From Pseudochryseolinea flava (GTDB lineage: Bacteria > Bacteroidota > Bacteroidia > Cytophagales > Cyclobacteriaceae): 64,000 nt of DNA. Below the pieces are notes generated by a model that worked only from the letters and a program-made list of their open reading frames with translations, was not told where the DNA came from and did not search any database. Both the position numbers and the translations under genes were made by a program. This document shows, piece after piece, positions 26,875 to 35,982 of the stretch. The stretch covers positions 930,001-994,000 of the forward strand of contig NZ_QMFY01000001.1 of the NCBI RefSeq assembly GCF_003286915.1, in the 5' to 3' direction. Position 1 is the first letter of the stretch. Each line of letters starts with the position of its first letter.

Positions 26875-27984
26875 ATGAAAAAGCGCGCGATTATATTTGG
26901 TGTTGTTATAGTCATAGTGGCGAGTTCATGTGTCGACAAATTTGATTTATCTGGATTCAAAGTTGAAAATCATCTTGTCGTCGACGGTCTAATTACGAAC
27001 GATCATGGGCCATACACGGTAGAGTTGTATATGTCATCCGGAATCGGTGACAATGTCGACCATCCGGAATACGTGACAGACGCAATCGTCACAATAAAAA
27101 ATGATCTTGGTGAGTCAGAAATACTTTCCGAAGCATCCGACGGAATCTATCGCACTGCTGAAGACGGATTGCAAGGTGAAATTGGACGTAAATACCAATT
27201 ACTGATAGAGCTTCCGGATGGACGGTCATTTCAGTCACCTATGGACGAAATGAAAGCACCTGGAAACATTGACGACCTATTCTTTGAGTTCAAGGCTAAC
27301 TCAATTAATGGAAACGACATTGCTCTCCCGCAAGACGCTTTTTGGGTTTACCTAAATAGTAGTAGTGACGGGAGTGACGACCAGCATCTGTTTCGGTGGC
27401 GGTGGAACGGGACTTACAAAATAAAGACCTATCCGGAACTCCACGTCGTCGCGGTTGGCAATTCGTTCATACCGCGTCCCTTCCCGTGTAGCGGCTATAT
27501 TGTAGAAGAAGGTAATGTTCTGCAAAAAATCCGAGACTGCACTTGCTGTGAATGTTGGAAGACGGAATACGGAGGTAGCGCGTTGATTTCTAAAAACGAA
27601 TTTTTAGAAGGTGGAAATTTCCGACGAGTGCCGATTACAAAAGTTCCGATTCTGCGGAAGATATTTGAAGATGGATATTACGTTCAAGTGGAGCAAATGC
27701 GAATATCCGAAAGCGCCTATAATTTTTGGAAACTTGCAGAGGCTTACCAAGCAAGTGGAGGAAATATTTTTCAGCCAAACGCCGTGCAGATCAAAGGTAA
27801 TATAAGTTCAACGGAAGGAAGCGATGAGGTGTTCGGGGTTTTTTCAGTGGCAGGGGTAACGCGTAAAGGAGTTTTTCTACATCGATGGAATATCCCATAC
27901 GGCCTTGCAGAAGGTCCTATTGTTACATCTCCTTGTTACTCGGTGGAAGTTGGTGCTACAACAACTAAACCCATTTTTTGGTAA
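26875..27984 (+). CDS. DUF4249 family lipoprotein
   Basis: 369 residues with a lipoprotein signal ending ASSC (Cys 19). The next segment (VDKFDLSGFKVENHLVVDGLI) with its early 'LVVDGLITN' strand matches DUF4249, a Bacteroidota family whose genes habitually follow TonB-dependent receptor genes. A Cys-rich stretch lies near residues 223-226 (CTCCECW), with an earlier Cys in PFPCSGY; these could bind metal or form disulfides. The protein is probably a surface or periplasmic partner of the receptor. It starts three bases after the receptor stop, and its own stop abuts the next start. Confidence 0.88.
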   Translation: MKKRAIIFGVVIVIVASSCVDKFDLSGFKVENHLVVDGLITNDHGPYTVELYMSSGIGDNVDHPEYVTDAIVTIKNDLGESEILSEASDGIYRTAEDGLQGEIGRKYQLLIELPDGRSFQSPMDEMKAPGNIDDLFFEFKANSINGNDIALPQDAFWVYLNSSSDGSDDQHLFRWRWNGTYKIKTYPELHVVAVGNSFIPRPFPCSGYIVEEGNVLQKIRDCTCCECWKTEYGGSALISKNEFLEGGNFRRVPITKVPILRKIFEDGYYVQVEQMRISESAYNFWKLAEAYQASGGNIFQPNAVQIKGNISSTEGSDEVFGVFSVAGVTRKGVFLHRWNIPYGLAEGPIVTSPCYSVEVGATTTKPIFW

Positions 27985-30321
27985 ATGAATAAGAAGATAT
28001 TTATGATACTGCTTTCGTTTAAAATCTTCTTGTTTGCTGCGGCGCAGGAGAATGACGAAGACTTTCCATTAAAAGCACAACGACTTCTTTCCGAGTTCTA
28101 TGCAAAAACGGTTCCCCTCAAAATTCATGTCTTCTTTAATCAACCACAGTATGTTCCAGGAGACACCGTTTTTTATAGCGTGAGTCTATTGGCCGCAAGC
28201 TCTTACACGCCAATAAAAGGACGCCAAATTGTTAACGTTATCCTATCTGAACGAAATGGAAATGTCAAGGTAAAACATAATGTACTTATCCACGATGGAC
28301 ACGGGAGTAATCAGTTTATCCTGCCACTTGACCTTGAGTCAGGAACATATGTTGTAACCGCTTACAGCGAATGGATGCGAAACCATGACCAATCACTTTT
28401 TCATCACAGCACATTGACGGTAGGAGGAGACTTTTTGAGCTATCCAAAAAGGGATAGCACTAAATTCTATGTCGAGGGAGGTAAATTAATTTCCGGTACA
28501 CGTAATAAAATCATTGCCAAGGGGCCCCCAAGCGTTGTTGTTATAAGAACAAACAACAATACCGAAATCACGTCGTGTCAAATTGGTCCCGATGGAATGG
28601 GCGTCTTTTATATGACGCCTGAATATGGGACGTCTTATAAAGCGCAAGCGACTAACGGGCAATTCTCGCAGCTCGCCGATGTTGAACCTGAGGGTGTTAG
28701 TATGATTGTGACGCCAGGCGATGGAAAGCGACCCTGTAATATCTCACTTGAGCGAAGTCGTAATTTTGGATCCCCGATCTCGTTATTACTTACTTCTGGT
28801 GACCGCGTTGTGTTTGCGGCGAAAGTAAGTTTGAAAGAAAAGCCCACTGCTCTCGTTAGCATATCGTCTGATAAATTGCCTGAAGGACTCATATTGGCTA
28901 CGCTCTTCGATGATCAAGGAAATGAGCTTAGCGCTAGAATGTTCATTGAGAAGAAACGATCAGTAATAGCGGCTAATGTAGTGCTAGACAAACAGCAGTA
29001 CACAACACGTGAAAAAGTGCGCTTAAAAGTTCAGCTGCGCGATGACTTTGGTAAGCCAGTGAAAGGGAAATTTGCCATCACCGTGGTAGGTGCAACGTCG
29101 CTGCCAACTCGATTACGTGAGGTAAGTGACCGTTCTGAAATTGAAGACGGAATTCCCTTTGGAGGTTTGGATGCTAACTATATAAATACCTTAGACGATT
29201 TCTCATTCAATAACTACCTCATTACAAAATGCTGGAAACGTTTTAATTGGAAGAAAATCCTAAACTCTGAGTTTGGTACCAGTTTCAGCGCGCAAAAATT
29301 TATTCACCTGTCCGGTAAAGCCGATATTCGAATTCCTCCGGACTCAGTCAAAGTTTCTTTTTTCCTTCAACGGAATGTAATAATATTTCAATCCTATCTG
29401 GATTCACTTGGACAATTTAACTTTCCCGTGGCGATTGATTTTGAAAACGAAGATCGTGCCTCCTACTGTGTTGAGCAGCGCGGACAGAAATTACCCTATG
29501 TTGAGCTCACCAATTTCATGATTCCACCAATCAATTTTAATTTAGGTGAAGAAAATGATACCCGAGAAAGAAATGTATATGCACATTTTACAACAACGAA
29601 AAGATCGATTGATCGTGCCTATTTTTTCGGGAGAAGGAACGGTGTGACACCAACTTCAATCGCAAAACCTCATGCTCTAATAGAAGATGAAGTGTTCGAC
29701 GCTGATTGGGTTATTCAACTTAACGATTACCTCCTTCTTCCAACAATGGAAGAAACTCTTCGTGAAATCGTTCCTAAAGTTCAGCATCGGAAAATAAGGA
29801 ACAAAAGTGAAGTTCGTGTATTCATTGATGACCTTGACAAAACTGGCGACGGACCTCCGTTCTATTTCATAGACGGTGTTATGACTGACAATACAGAATA
29901 TTTCTTAAGCTTAAAACCCGAACAAGTATCGGTTATTAAAGTGATATGCACGTCTACCAAGTTGCGAACATTTGGTGCTTTCGGTCGCAATGGAGTGATC
30001 TTGGTCGAAACTAAAATACCCGATAACAGCAAAAATGTTCCGGTTTATTCCAATTCATTTCTGGTCAATGGAATCAACAAACAAATACCATTTCGTGCAG
30101 TCGATGAATCAGACCTACAACATCCTAGGTTACCATTAATTAAACATTGTCTTTATTGGAATCCGATGGTAGAAACTGATGAAAATGGTTTTGCTGAAGT
30201 ATCGTTTTACACCGCTGATAATACCGGTATATTTAATATCAAAGCTTGCGGTGTAAGCGAAACAGGCGAGGTTATTAAACTTCAGCAGCAGTTCTCAGTT
30301 GCTTTTAAAAAGAATAATTAA
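27985..30321 (+). CDS. Macroglobulin (MG2)-like secreted protein with receptor-plug-like domain
   Basis: 778 residues with a signal peptide ending FAAAQ. The N-terminal third looks like an MG2 domain of alpha-2-macroglobulins (FFNQPQYVPGDTVFYSVSL, then SGTYVVTAYSEWMRN), and another immunoglobulin-like module begins with VLDKQQYTTREKVRLKVQL. Near residues 595-677 there is a TonB-receptor plug-like segment: FYFIDGVMTDN, a helix with PEQVSVIKVI, then FGAFGRNGVILVETK. No barrel follows. There is no thioester (CxEQ) motif, so protease trapping is unlikely. Third gene of the receptor operon; it may help assemble or gate the receptor complex (inference). Confidence 0.8.
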   Translation: MNKKIFMILLSFKIFLFAAAQENDEDFPLKAQRLLSEFYAKTVPLKIHVFFNQPQYVPGDTVFYSVSLLAASSYTPIKGRQIVNVILSERNGNVKVKHNVLIHDGHGSNQFILPLDLESGTYVVTAYSEWMRNHDQSLFHHSTLTVGGDFLSYPKRDSTKFYVEGGKLISGTRNKIIAKGPPSVVVIRTNNNTEITSCQIGPDGMGVFYMTPEYGTSYKAQATNGQFSQLADVEPEGVSMIVTPGDGKRPCNISLERSRNFGSPISLLLTSGDRVVFAAKVSLKEKPTALVSISSDKLPEGLILATLFDDQGNELSARMFIEKKRSVIAANVVLDKQQYTTREKVRLKVQLRDDFGKPVKGKFAITVVGATSLPTRLREVSDRSEIEDGIPFGGLDANYINTLDDFSFNNYLITKCWKRFNWKKILNSEFGTSFSAQKFIHLSGKADIRIPPDSVKVSFFLQRNVIIFQSYLDSLGQFNFPVAIDFENEDRASYCVEQRGQKLPYVELTNFMIPPINFNLGEENDTRERNVYAHFTTTKRSIDRAYFFGRRNGVTPTSIAKPHALIEDEVFDADWVIQLNDYLLLPTMEETLREIVPKVQHRKIRNKSEVRVFIDDLDKTGDGPPFYFIDGVMTDNTEYFLSLKPEQVSVIKVICTSTKLRTFGAFGRNGVILVETKIPDNSKNVPVYSNSFLVNGINKQIPFRAVDESDLQHPRLPLIKHCLYWNPMVETDENGFAEVSFYTADNTGIFNIKACGVSETGEVIKLQQQFSVAFKKNN

Positions 30322-30890
30322 GGGATAAAGATTTCCGATGGTGTGATGATTTTATGTAGCGGGATGTCATGCGTTTGGATATCGTGTATTCTCGCTACAG
30401 CCGTGAACATTGATAATCCGATTTTCTGACACTGCGGCGAGCATGACGCAAGTAGCTTATCGTAGAATCCTTTGCCATATCCTACACGATTTCCATTTTC
30501 GTCGAATGTAAGTAATGGTACCAGCACCATATCAATTTTTTCATCCGGGGTCGGAACCCCGTGTGTTGGTTCAGGAATACCCCACGTGTTATTTTTTAAC
30601 TGCGATAGTCCTTCATAATAGAAATTTTCAAGTGTGCCGCTTTCTGGATTCACGCGCGGAATAGATAGTTGTATCTGCGGATAGTCGCGTTGGATGCGAT
30701 CAATTATTGGCCATGTGTTGGGCTCTCGTTGTTTTTCTATTGTTAAAAAAACATGTAGCACGCGCACATTTGATAGGTCGATGAATTTAAAGAACTGCTC
30801 GTAGAGCCCTTGGTTAATGAGACGATACTCCTCGTCGGAAAGTTGCTTTCGCTTTTGTATGTACAGGGTTCGCAGTTCCTTCTTCGTCAT
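30318..30890 (-). CDS. 5-formyltetrahydrofolate cyclo-ligase
   Basis: 190 residues, usual length. It converts 5-formyl-THF to 5,10-methenyl-THF using ATP. The N-terminus MTKKELRTLYIQKRKQLS is the family's basic helix, and the C-terminal NGNRVGYGKGFYDKLL is the ATP/folate-binding signature. VPLLTFDENGNRVGYG lies in the expected place. It follows bshC by 13 bases, so the two are likely co-transcribed. Its stop overlaps the convergent macroglobulin-like gene in the shared TTAA. Confidence 0.93.
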   Translation of the reverse strand: MTKKELRTLYIQKRKQLSDEEYRLINQGLYEQFFKFIDLSNVRVLHVFLTIEKQREPNTWPIIDRIQRDYPQIQLSIPRVNPESGTLENFYYEGLSQLKNNTWGIPEPTHGVPTPDEKIDMVLVPLLTFDENGNRVGYGKGFYDKLLASCSPQCQKIGLSMFTAVARIHDIQTHDIPLHKIITPSEIFIP

Positions 30891-30903
30891 GCAGATTTAA
30901 AAA

Positions 30904-32469
30904 TTAATCGGGTACAATAACGTTGAATTGGAAATCGAATGGATCAAAGAATTCAATAAGCGTATCAATGAACGAACCATTCTCCGGATAAAAATTTAAG
31001 ATGTTATCCACACGCTCTTGCAAACTTCCATTGGGAAATAGGGTGTCTTTCACGGCTTCAATTTGTCGAAGCTTGTCTGTGTGGCGTCTTTTTTCAGCGC
31101 GAAGAAACTTGCGCTCAATCTTTTCCAGGCTATTTAGCGCCCGTTTTGTTTCGGCGTTCATCATCATGATCAATGATTTGTCGATCGTTGCCGCTCGTGC
31201 TTCTAGTTTTTGGTAATGATCTAAAATGATCGCGCGCTCTTCACCAACAGTTACAGTGCGTTCCGAATTTTTAAGAACCCAGTGGTTAAAGAGATAATTT
31301 TTTTCTTCAAAAAGATCTTTAAGTGAAAGCCCAGTCTTTTCAAATTTTCGATAGGTCACGGCGTCCATCACCATTCCGAAATTTCGTGGCATCAATATCG
31401 GAAAAGGTGTGTTGAAATGTTCGAATGTGCCTTTTAACTGAAGCCAATAAATTACCTCTGCTGGCCCTCCCGCGTAAGCGAGATTGGGTAAAATCATCTC
31501 TTGGTAGAGTGGTCGGAGAATCACATTCGGACTAAATTTCTCCGGATGCTCGTCGATCAACTTTTCCATCGCTTCGCGCGTGAACGTCAATTCAGTATCA
31601 ACCACCTGAAACTGTCCATCTTTTTCTTCTAGTCTACTTCTCAAATTTTTATCGAGGTAGAAGAAGTTAATCTCTCGGCAGTGTATTTGTGTCTTATAGT
31701 GTAAAGCCTCTAATGCCGCAGTCGCTTTCTCAACAATCGGTTTGTTGACTTGTTGCAATACGTCTTGCCGAATTACTTCTTTGAATGTTGACTTCAACGC
31801 TTTGTCATCCGCGTCAATTACCACGACACCTCTTTCACCGAACAAAGTAGTGACGTATTGCCTAACAGCGTCTGCAAGCGTTTGATTCTTAGCATAAGCA
31901 TCAATAAACAACTTCGCATCGCTGGGTAGTGACTTCGCTAGTTCTGAAAGTCCTTGTGTAGAGAACCGACCTACCGCACCTTGCTGTGCTGTTTCCCAAC
32001 TATATTTTTTTTCGCGGAGCCTGATGGATTTAATTTCTGCGTAGTCGTGATCTTCTGATGCCATCCAATATACCGGAACAAATCGCTGTTCGGGATAAAG
32101 CTTTTGCAACTGCTCGCATGTATTCAGTACCGTTACAATCTTGTAGACGAAATACAACGGTCCAGTAAAAATATTAAGTTGGTGTCCTGTGGTTACGGTA
32201 AATGTATTTGCTTGCTTTAGTGCAGCAATATTTTCTGACACGCGCGTAGGCGGCGTGAGATGCTTGTATTGTTGGTTCAGTGCATCGACTAATATTTGTC
32301 GCTGCTCTTGTGAAAAGGAAGCTGATTTTTCCGCGATCTGCGCCTTGAAATTTTCTGTGTTTGGAAACCTGTGATAGAAAGGTTTGAGTTTTTCGGCGGA
32401 TTGTATATAATCGAGAAAAAAGGAATTGAAGGCGTGCGTATCTGAGAATGGAATTTTCTTAAGCTTCAT
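30904..32469 (-). CDS. bshC: Bacillithiol biosynthesis cysteine-adding enzyme
   Basis: 521 residues. BshC adds cysteine to glucosaminyl-malate to make bacillithiol, a low-molecular-weight thiol. Diagnostic segments are TVTTGHQLNIFTGPLYFVYKI and PVYWMASEDHDYAEI (HxGH/nucleotidyltransferase-like core), and LAYAGGPAEVIYWLQLKGTF, followed by a coiled-coil region (about residues 370-470). The partner genes bshA and bshB are not in the window. It is co-transcribed with the folate cyclo-ligase gene downstream. Confidence 0.93.
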   Translation of the reverse strand: MKLKKIPFSDTHAFNSFFLDYIQSAEKLKPFYHRFPNTENFKAQIAEKSASFSQEQRQILVDALNQQYKHLTPPTRVSENIAALKQANTFTVTTGHQLNIFTGPLYFVYKIVTVLNTCEQLQKLYPEQRFVPVYWMASEDHDYAEIKSIRLREKKYSWETAQQGAVGRFSTQGLSELAKSLPSDAKLFIDAYAKNQTLADAVRQYVTTLFGERGVVVIDADDKALKSTFKEVIRQDVLQQVNKPIVEKATAALEALHYKTQIHCREINFFYLDKNLRSRLEEKDGQFQVVDTELTFTREAMEKLIDEHPEKFSPNVILRPLYQEMILPNLAYAGGPAEVIYWLQLKGTFEHFNTPFPILMPRNFGMVMDAVTYRKFEKTGLSLKDLFEEKNYLFNHWVLKNSERTVTVGEERAIILDHYQKLEARAATIDKSLIMMMNAETKRALNSLEKIERKFLRAEKRRHTDKLRQIEAVKDTLFPNGSLQERVDNILNFYPENGSFIDTLIEFFDPFDFQFNVIVPD

Positions 32470-32646
32470 AGCATGGGAGGACGTTGGTGGAAGCGAAACA
32501 ACAAAATTTCAGCATAGCACGAATAACGCTATTTTTTTAAGAAAGTTTGCAGTGTTTACAGTATCGGTAAAGAACACGTTTGACCGCATTCTCGGGAAGC
32601 CTCTTGTCAACTGACGCTATACAAATATTAACAGGTCATTAACAAT

Positions 32647-33960
32647 TTACTTCACCACCTCACCAGTGATATCAAATTCAGACGCCGCGTTAATTTTGAC
32701 ATTCACAAAGTCGCCCATTCGTAAATAGTTGTCTTTGCTTGTAATGATCACATCATTGTCAACTTCCGGTGAATCGAATTCTGTTCGTCCTATGAAGTTT
32801 CCACCTTCAAGACGATCGATAAGTACCTTGTAAACTTTTCCAATTTTCTCTTGATTGAGCTCCAGCGAAATTCCTTGTTGCAGTTCCATCACAGCATCGG
32901 CACGCTCTTGTTTCACTTCATCTGGCACATCGTCGGTGAATGAATGTGAATGTGTGTTTTCTTCATGAGAATAGTTGAAGATACCCAGCCTTTCGAAACG
33001 TGATTTTTCAACGAAGTCCATGAGCTGATCAAAGTCTTCTTCTGTTTCTCCAGGATGACCCGCGATGAAAGTTGTCCGTATGCCGATGCCCGGTACTTTC
33101 GCGCGGATGGTCTGCAATAATTCCTCCGTTTTTTCTCTCGTAATTCCACGACGCATCATCTGGAGCATTTTTGTAGACGCATGTTGAAGTGGAATGTCAA
33201 GGTATTTGCAGATGTTAGAGCGCTCCGCCATTACATCCAACGCATCCATTGGGAAACCCGCAGGGAATGCATAATGTAATCGAATCCATTCGATGCCCTC
33301 AACATCCGAAAGATTTTTGAGCAACTCAGCTAAGTTTCTTTTTTTATAAAGATCTAGACCATAGAACGTAGAGTCTTGAGCAATGAGCAACAATTCTTTT
33401 GTTCCCGTCTTGGCGAGATTTTTAGCTTCCTTCACAAGCTCTTCGATCGGGCGAGAAACGTGTTTACCACGCATCAATGGAATGGCACAGAAAGAGCAAG
33501 GCCGATCACAGCCCTCAGAAATTTTGAGGTAAGCGTAATGACTAGGGTTTGTCAATATTCTTTCGCCAACCAGTTCGTGCTTGTAGTCTGCTTTGAAAAC
33601 TTTCAAAATCCTCGATAGGTCGCGTGTTCCGAACCAAGCATCAACTTCGGGAATTTCGTTTTTGAGGTCATCTTTGTAGCGTTCAGACAAACACCCGGTT
33701 ACATACACTTTGTCGACAATTCCCTCTTCTTTCGCGTCGACGTAGCGTAAGATGGTATCGACAGATTCTTGCTTGGCATTGTCAATAAACCCGCATGTAT
33801 TAATGACAACGACGCTTGCATCGTCGTTTTTGGACTCATGAACAGCGTCAATCCCATTGCCACGAAGCTGGGTTAACAGTACTTCCGAATCCACCAGGTT
33901 TTTAGAACAGCCCAGTGTCACAATGTTAACCTTCGTCTTTTTATTGCCTTTCGTCTTCAA
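32647..33960 (-). CDS. rimO: Ribosomal protein S12 methylthiotransferase
   Basis: 437 residues from a TTG start at 33960. RimO adds a methylthio group to a conserved Asp of ribosomal protein S12. The N-terminal domain has cysteines 18, 56 and 90 (TLGCSKNLVDSE, NTCGF, TGCLSER) for one Fe-S cluster. The radical SAM core has CDRPCSFC (151, 155, 158), and a TRAM domain ends the protein. A longer frame begins at TTG 33990, but those bases are part of a perfect -7 box, so that start is unlikely. Near ftsY, as often in this phylum. Confidence 0.94.
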   Translation of the reverse strand: MKTKGNKKTKVNIVTLGCSKNLVDSEVLLTQLRGNGIDAVHESKNDDASVVVINTCGFIDNAKQESVDTILRYVDAKEEGIVDKVYVTGCLSERYKDDLKNEIPEVDAWFGTRDLSRILKVFKADYKHELVGERILTNPSHYAYLKISEGCDRPCSFCAIPLMRGKHVSRPIEELVKEAKNLAKTGTKELLLIAQDSTFYGLDLYKKRNLAELLKNLSDVEGIEWIRLHYAFPAGFPMDALDVMAERSNICKYLDIPLQHASTKMLQMMRRGITREKTEELLQTIRAKVPGIGIRTTFIAGHPGETEEDFDQLMDFVEKSRFERLGIFNYSHEENTHSHSFTDDVPDEVKQERADAVMELQQGISLELNQEKIGKVYKVLIDRLEGGNFIGRTEFDSPEVDNDVIITSKDNYLRMGDFVNVKINAASEFDITGEVVK

Positions 33961-33987
33961 AATGCTTATCCCTCTCTGATATGAATG

Positions 33988-33995
33988 CAAAAATA
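33988..33995 (-). promoter_or_regulatory. -7 promoter box (TATTTTTG) of rimO
   Basis: Minus-strand TATTTTTG, exact TAnnTTTG, ends 27 bases before TTG 33960. It includes the TTG of the longer frame and so rules that start out. Confidence 0.6.
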
Positions 33996-34065
33996 CTAAA
34001 AATAACTGGGCATGGAATTTGGGCTTAAGGCCGTTAATTTATCTTTACAGCCGCGTGTGTCAACC

Positions 34066-35313
34066 ATGAAAAAAGCAACCTGGTTCATTTTTTTGCTCAT
34101 TATTATCGCATCCTGCCTGAACGATCCGGATTGCTTTAGAATCAACAGTAATGTCATCGGAATTTCCTTTCGCGTGATGGGAACCGGCAAGTCGGATACG
34201 CTGAGAATGTATGGCGTTACCACACAAAATACCGATAGCACTTTTTATCGGAATACGGCTGCCACGGGTATCGGCATCCCGCTTGACTTTACCACGACTG
34301 AAAGTGAGTATCTTTTTCAAACCACCCGCGGTGATTATTCAATTGCGTTAAAATACGATGTCAATGTCCAGTTTGTGTCCGAAGACTGCGGATCTAAATA
34401 CGTCCTCGAAAATCTGGAGACCACCGGTCACACATTTGATTCCATTCGGTTGGTAAGTCGAACACCTGGAACAACTGCAGGCGGTAACATCGAGATTTTC
34501 AGATGCCCCAGAACAGATACCATGGCTGTTGCTTTCCGACAACTTACGCTTTCAGGAACAACAAAATCGAGTCAGGCACTTGTGGTTGAAACGAATGGCA
34601 TCACCCCCGACTTTACGGGCGAAACGCTTTATGGCGGAGAGAAAGTTTCTATCGTGTATTTGCCTGTGAATTTAGATGTTGATAAACATGCGATGGTGAT
34701 TGATTTTGATCAGGTTGAAGGTGGACTTCGAAAGCTTGATCTTAATTACACACTAACAGAGACACAGCGCTACAGGCCTTGTGGCGTTCAAATATTTGCG
34801 TCTGAAATGATAATCAATGCTGTTGAGTCCCAATATGCTTTTGACTCGGTTGGCTTCGTTCTTAACGAAACAAATTCGTCAATCCGATCGGTGCTCGATC
34901 CATTTGATCCGATGATTAACATCTATCGTTGTCCCGATCTCGATATCGCTGGAATCTATTTTAGAAATAGACAAGACAGGGCAGATTCGACAGTGTCGTT
35001 AAAGAGTGTGACGGTTAATTTTCAGACAACCAACTACGCGCCAACGGAACCGACAACTTTTATTCGTGTTCCCTTGAATAAGTCTGCGACGAACACAACG
35101 GTAACGATCGAATATCAAACAGGAAAGATTGAAACACTTGTATTAAGTTATACAGCCACACCGATTACTAGATTTAGAGTGGCGTGCTCAGATCAAAATA
35201 CCTTGTTCACAAATTTGGCCGTTGTTGCTCAAGGAACAACGTTAGTCGGTTCGCAGGTTCCTAATGCAAGTCTTCAAAGTATACCAACAAGAAACATTGA
35301 AATATTTCCATAG
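34066..35313 (+). CDS. DUF6452 family lipoprotein with threefold internal repeat
   Basis: 415 residues from ATG 34066, with a lipoprotein signal ending IIASC. The mature part contains three successive units of about 125-142 residues, starting near residues 23, 147 and 289. Each opens with a Cys (DCFR, FRCPRTDT, YRCPDLD), then V/I-x-F-R, an 'F...G..I.LPL' strand pair and, in the first two, a Cys-Gly motif and FDS. DUF6452 proteins that I know of are about 150-180 residues, so this one looks triplicated. Function unknown; cell-surface location is inferred. The upstream ATG at 34012 would lengthen the N-terminus before the signal. The DUF6048 gene overlaps its end. Confidence 0.72.
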   Translation: MKKATWFIFLLIIIASCLNDPDCFRINSNVIGISFRVMGTGKSDTLRMYGVTTQNTDSTFYRNTAATGIGIPLDFTTTESEYLFQTTRGDYSIALKYDVNVQFVSEDCGSKYVLENLETTGHTFDSIRLVSRTPGTTAGGNIEIFRCPRTDTMAVAFRQLTLSGTTKSSQALVVETNGITPDFTGETLYGGEKVSIVYLPVNLDVDKHAMVIDFDQVEGGLRKLDLNYTLTETQRYRPCGVQIFASEMIINAVESQYAFDSVGFVLNETNSSIRSVLDPFDPMINIYRCPDLDIAGIYFRNRQDRADSTVSLKSVTVNFQTTNYAPTEPTTFIRVPLNKSATNTTVTIEYQTGKIETLVLSYTATPITRFRVACSDQNTLFTNLAVVAQGTTLVGSQVPNASLQSIPTRNIEIFP

Positions 35314-35980
35314 CATAGCGATACTTTTATTCGTGACGGTCGGTGTTTCTGCGCAAACTAAAACTGACACCACGGAGACAAAAAAGAAGCCGACGAGCTT
35401 TGTTCCAACAGGGGTGCGCGTTGGAACAGATCTCATTGCTATCGGAATGACCCGATATGTCGACAGCTATAAAGGCTGGGAAGTAAACGCTGATGTCGAT
35501 TTCTCTCGTTATTATCTGGCAGTCGATGTCGGTAGCTGGTCACGTGATTATGACAATGGTGCTGAGATCTATTCTAACAATGGTAATTATTTCCGCATCG
35601 GTGGCGATGTTAACTTTTTGCTGAAGGATCCTGATCGTAATATGTTCTTCCTTGGATTGCGTTATGGCAGGTCGAAGTTTTCGGAATCTTTGCAGGTGAA
35701 CAAGATCGATTCGATGTGGAACAACAATCCGGTTAACGAACGGTATTCAAATAGCAACAGCAATGGATCATGGTTTGAATTAACCACAGGAATACGCGTG
35801 AAAATTTGGAAGGTGATTTGGATGGGCTACACCGCGCGATTAAAATTTGGATTGACGACGAATGAAGATGGTAATCTCATTCCACACGATATCCCTGGCT
35901 ATGGTCGCACCGACAAGAATGTAGCGTGGGGATTTAATTACCAGATCTTTGTTCGAATCCCCGTACGAAGACAGCAATAA
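35264..35980 (+). CDS. DUF6048 family protein
   Basis: 238 residues with a signal peptide (core FHSIAILLFVTVGVSAQ) and a beta-barrel-like mature part: alternating aromatic strands such as VNADVDFSRYYLAVDVG and RNMFFLGLRYGRSKF. It matches the DUF6048 family, which usually follows DUF6452 genes in Bacteroidota; the pair may be an outer-membrane protein with its lipoprotein partner (inference). ATG 35264 overlaps the DUF6452 gene by 50 bases. A TTG at 35297 gives a more compact signal peptide (MKYFHSIAILLF) and a 17-base overlap, and may be the true start. Confidence 0.78.
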   Translation: MQVFKVYQQETLKYFHSIAILLFVTVGVSAQTKTDTTETKKKPTSFVPTGVRVGTDLIAIGMTRYVDSYKGWEVNADVDFSRYYLAVDVGSWSRDYDNGAEIYSNNGNYFRIGGDVNFLLKDPDRNMFFLGLRYGRSKFSESLQVNKIDSMWNNNPVNERYSNSNSNGSWFELTTGIRVKIWKVIWMGYTARLKFGLTTNEDGNLIPHDIPGYGRTDKNVAWGFNYQIFVRIPVRRQQ

Positions 35981-35982
35981 CC

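Noticed and set aside
24194-30321. Horizontally acquired island
   Set aside because: The module has no integrase, tRNA, direct repeats or visibly different base use; it looks like ordinary Bacteroidota surface genes.
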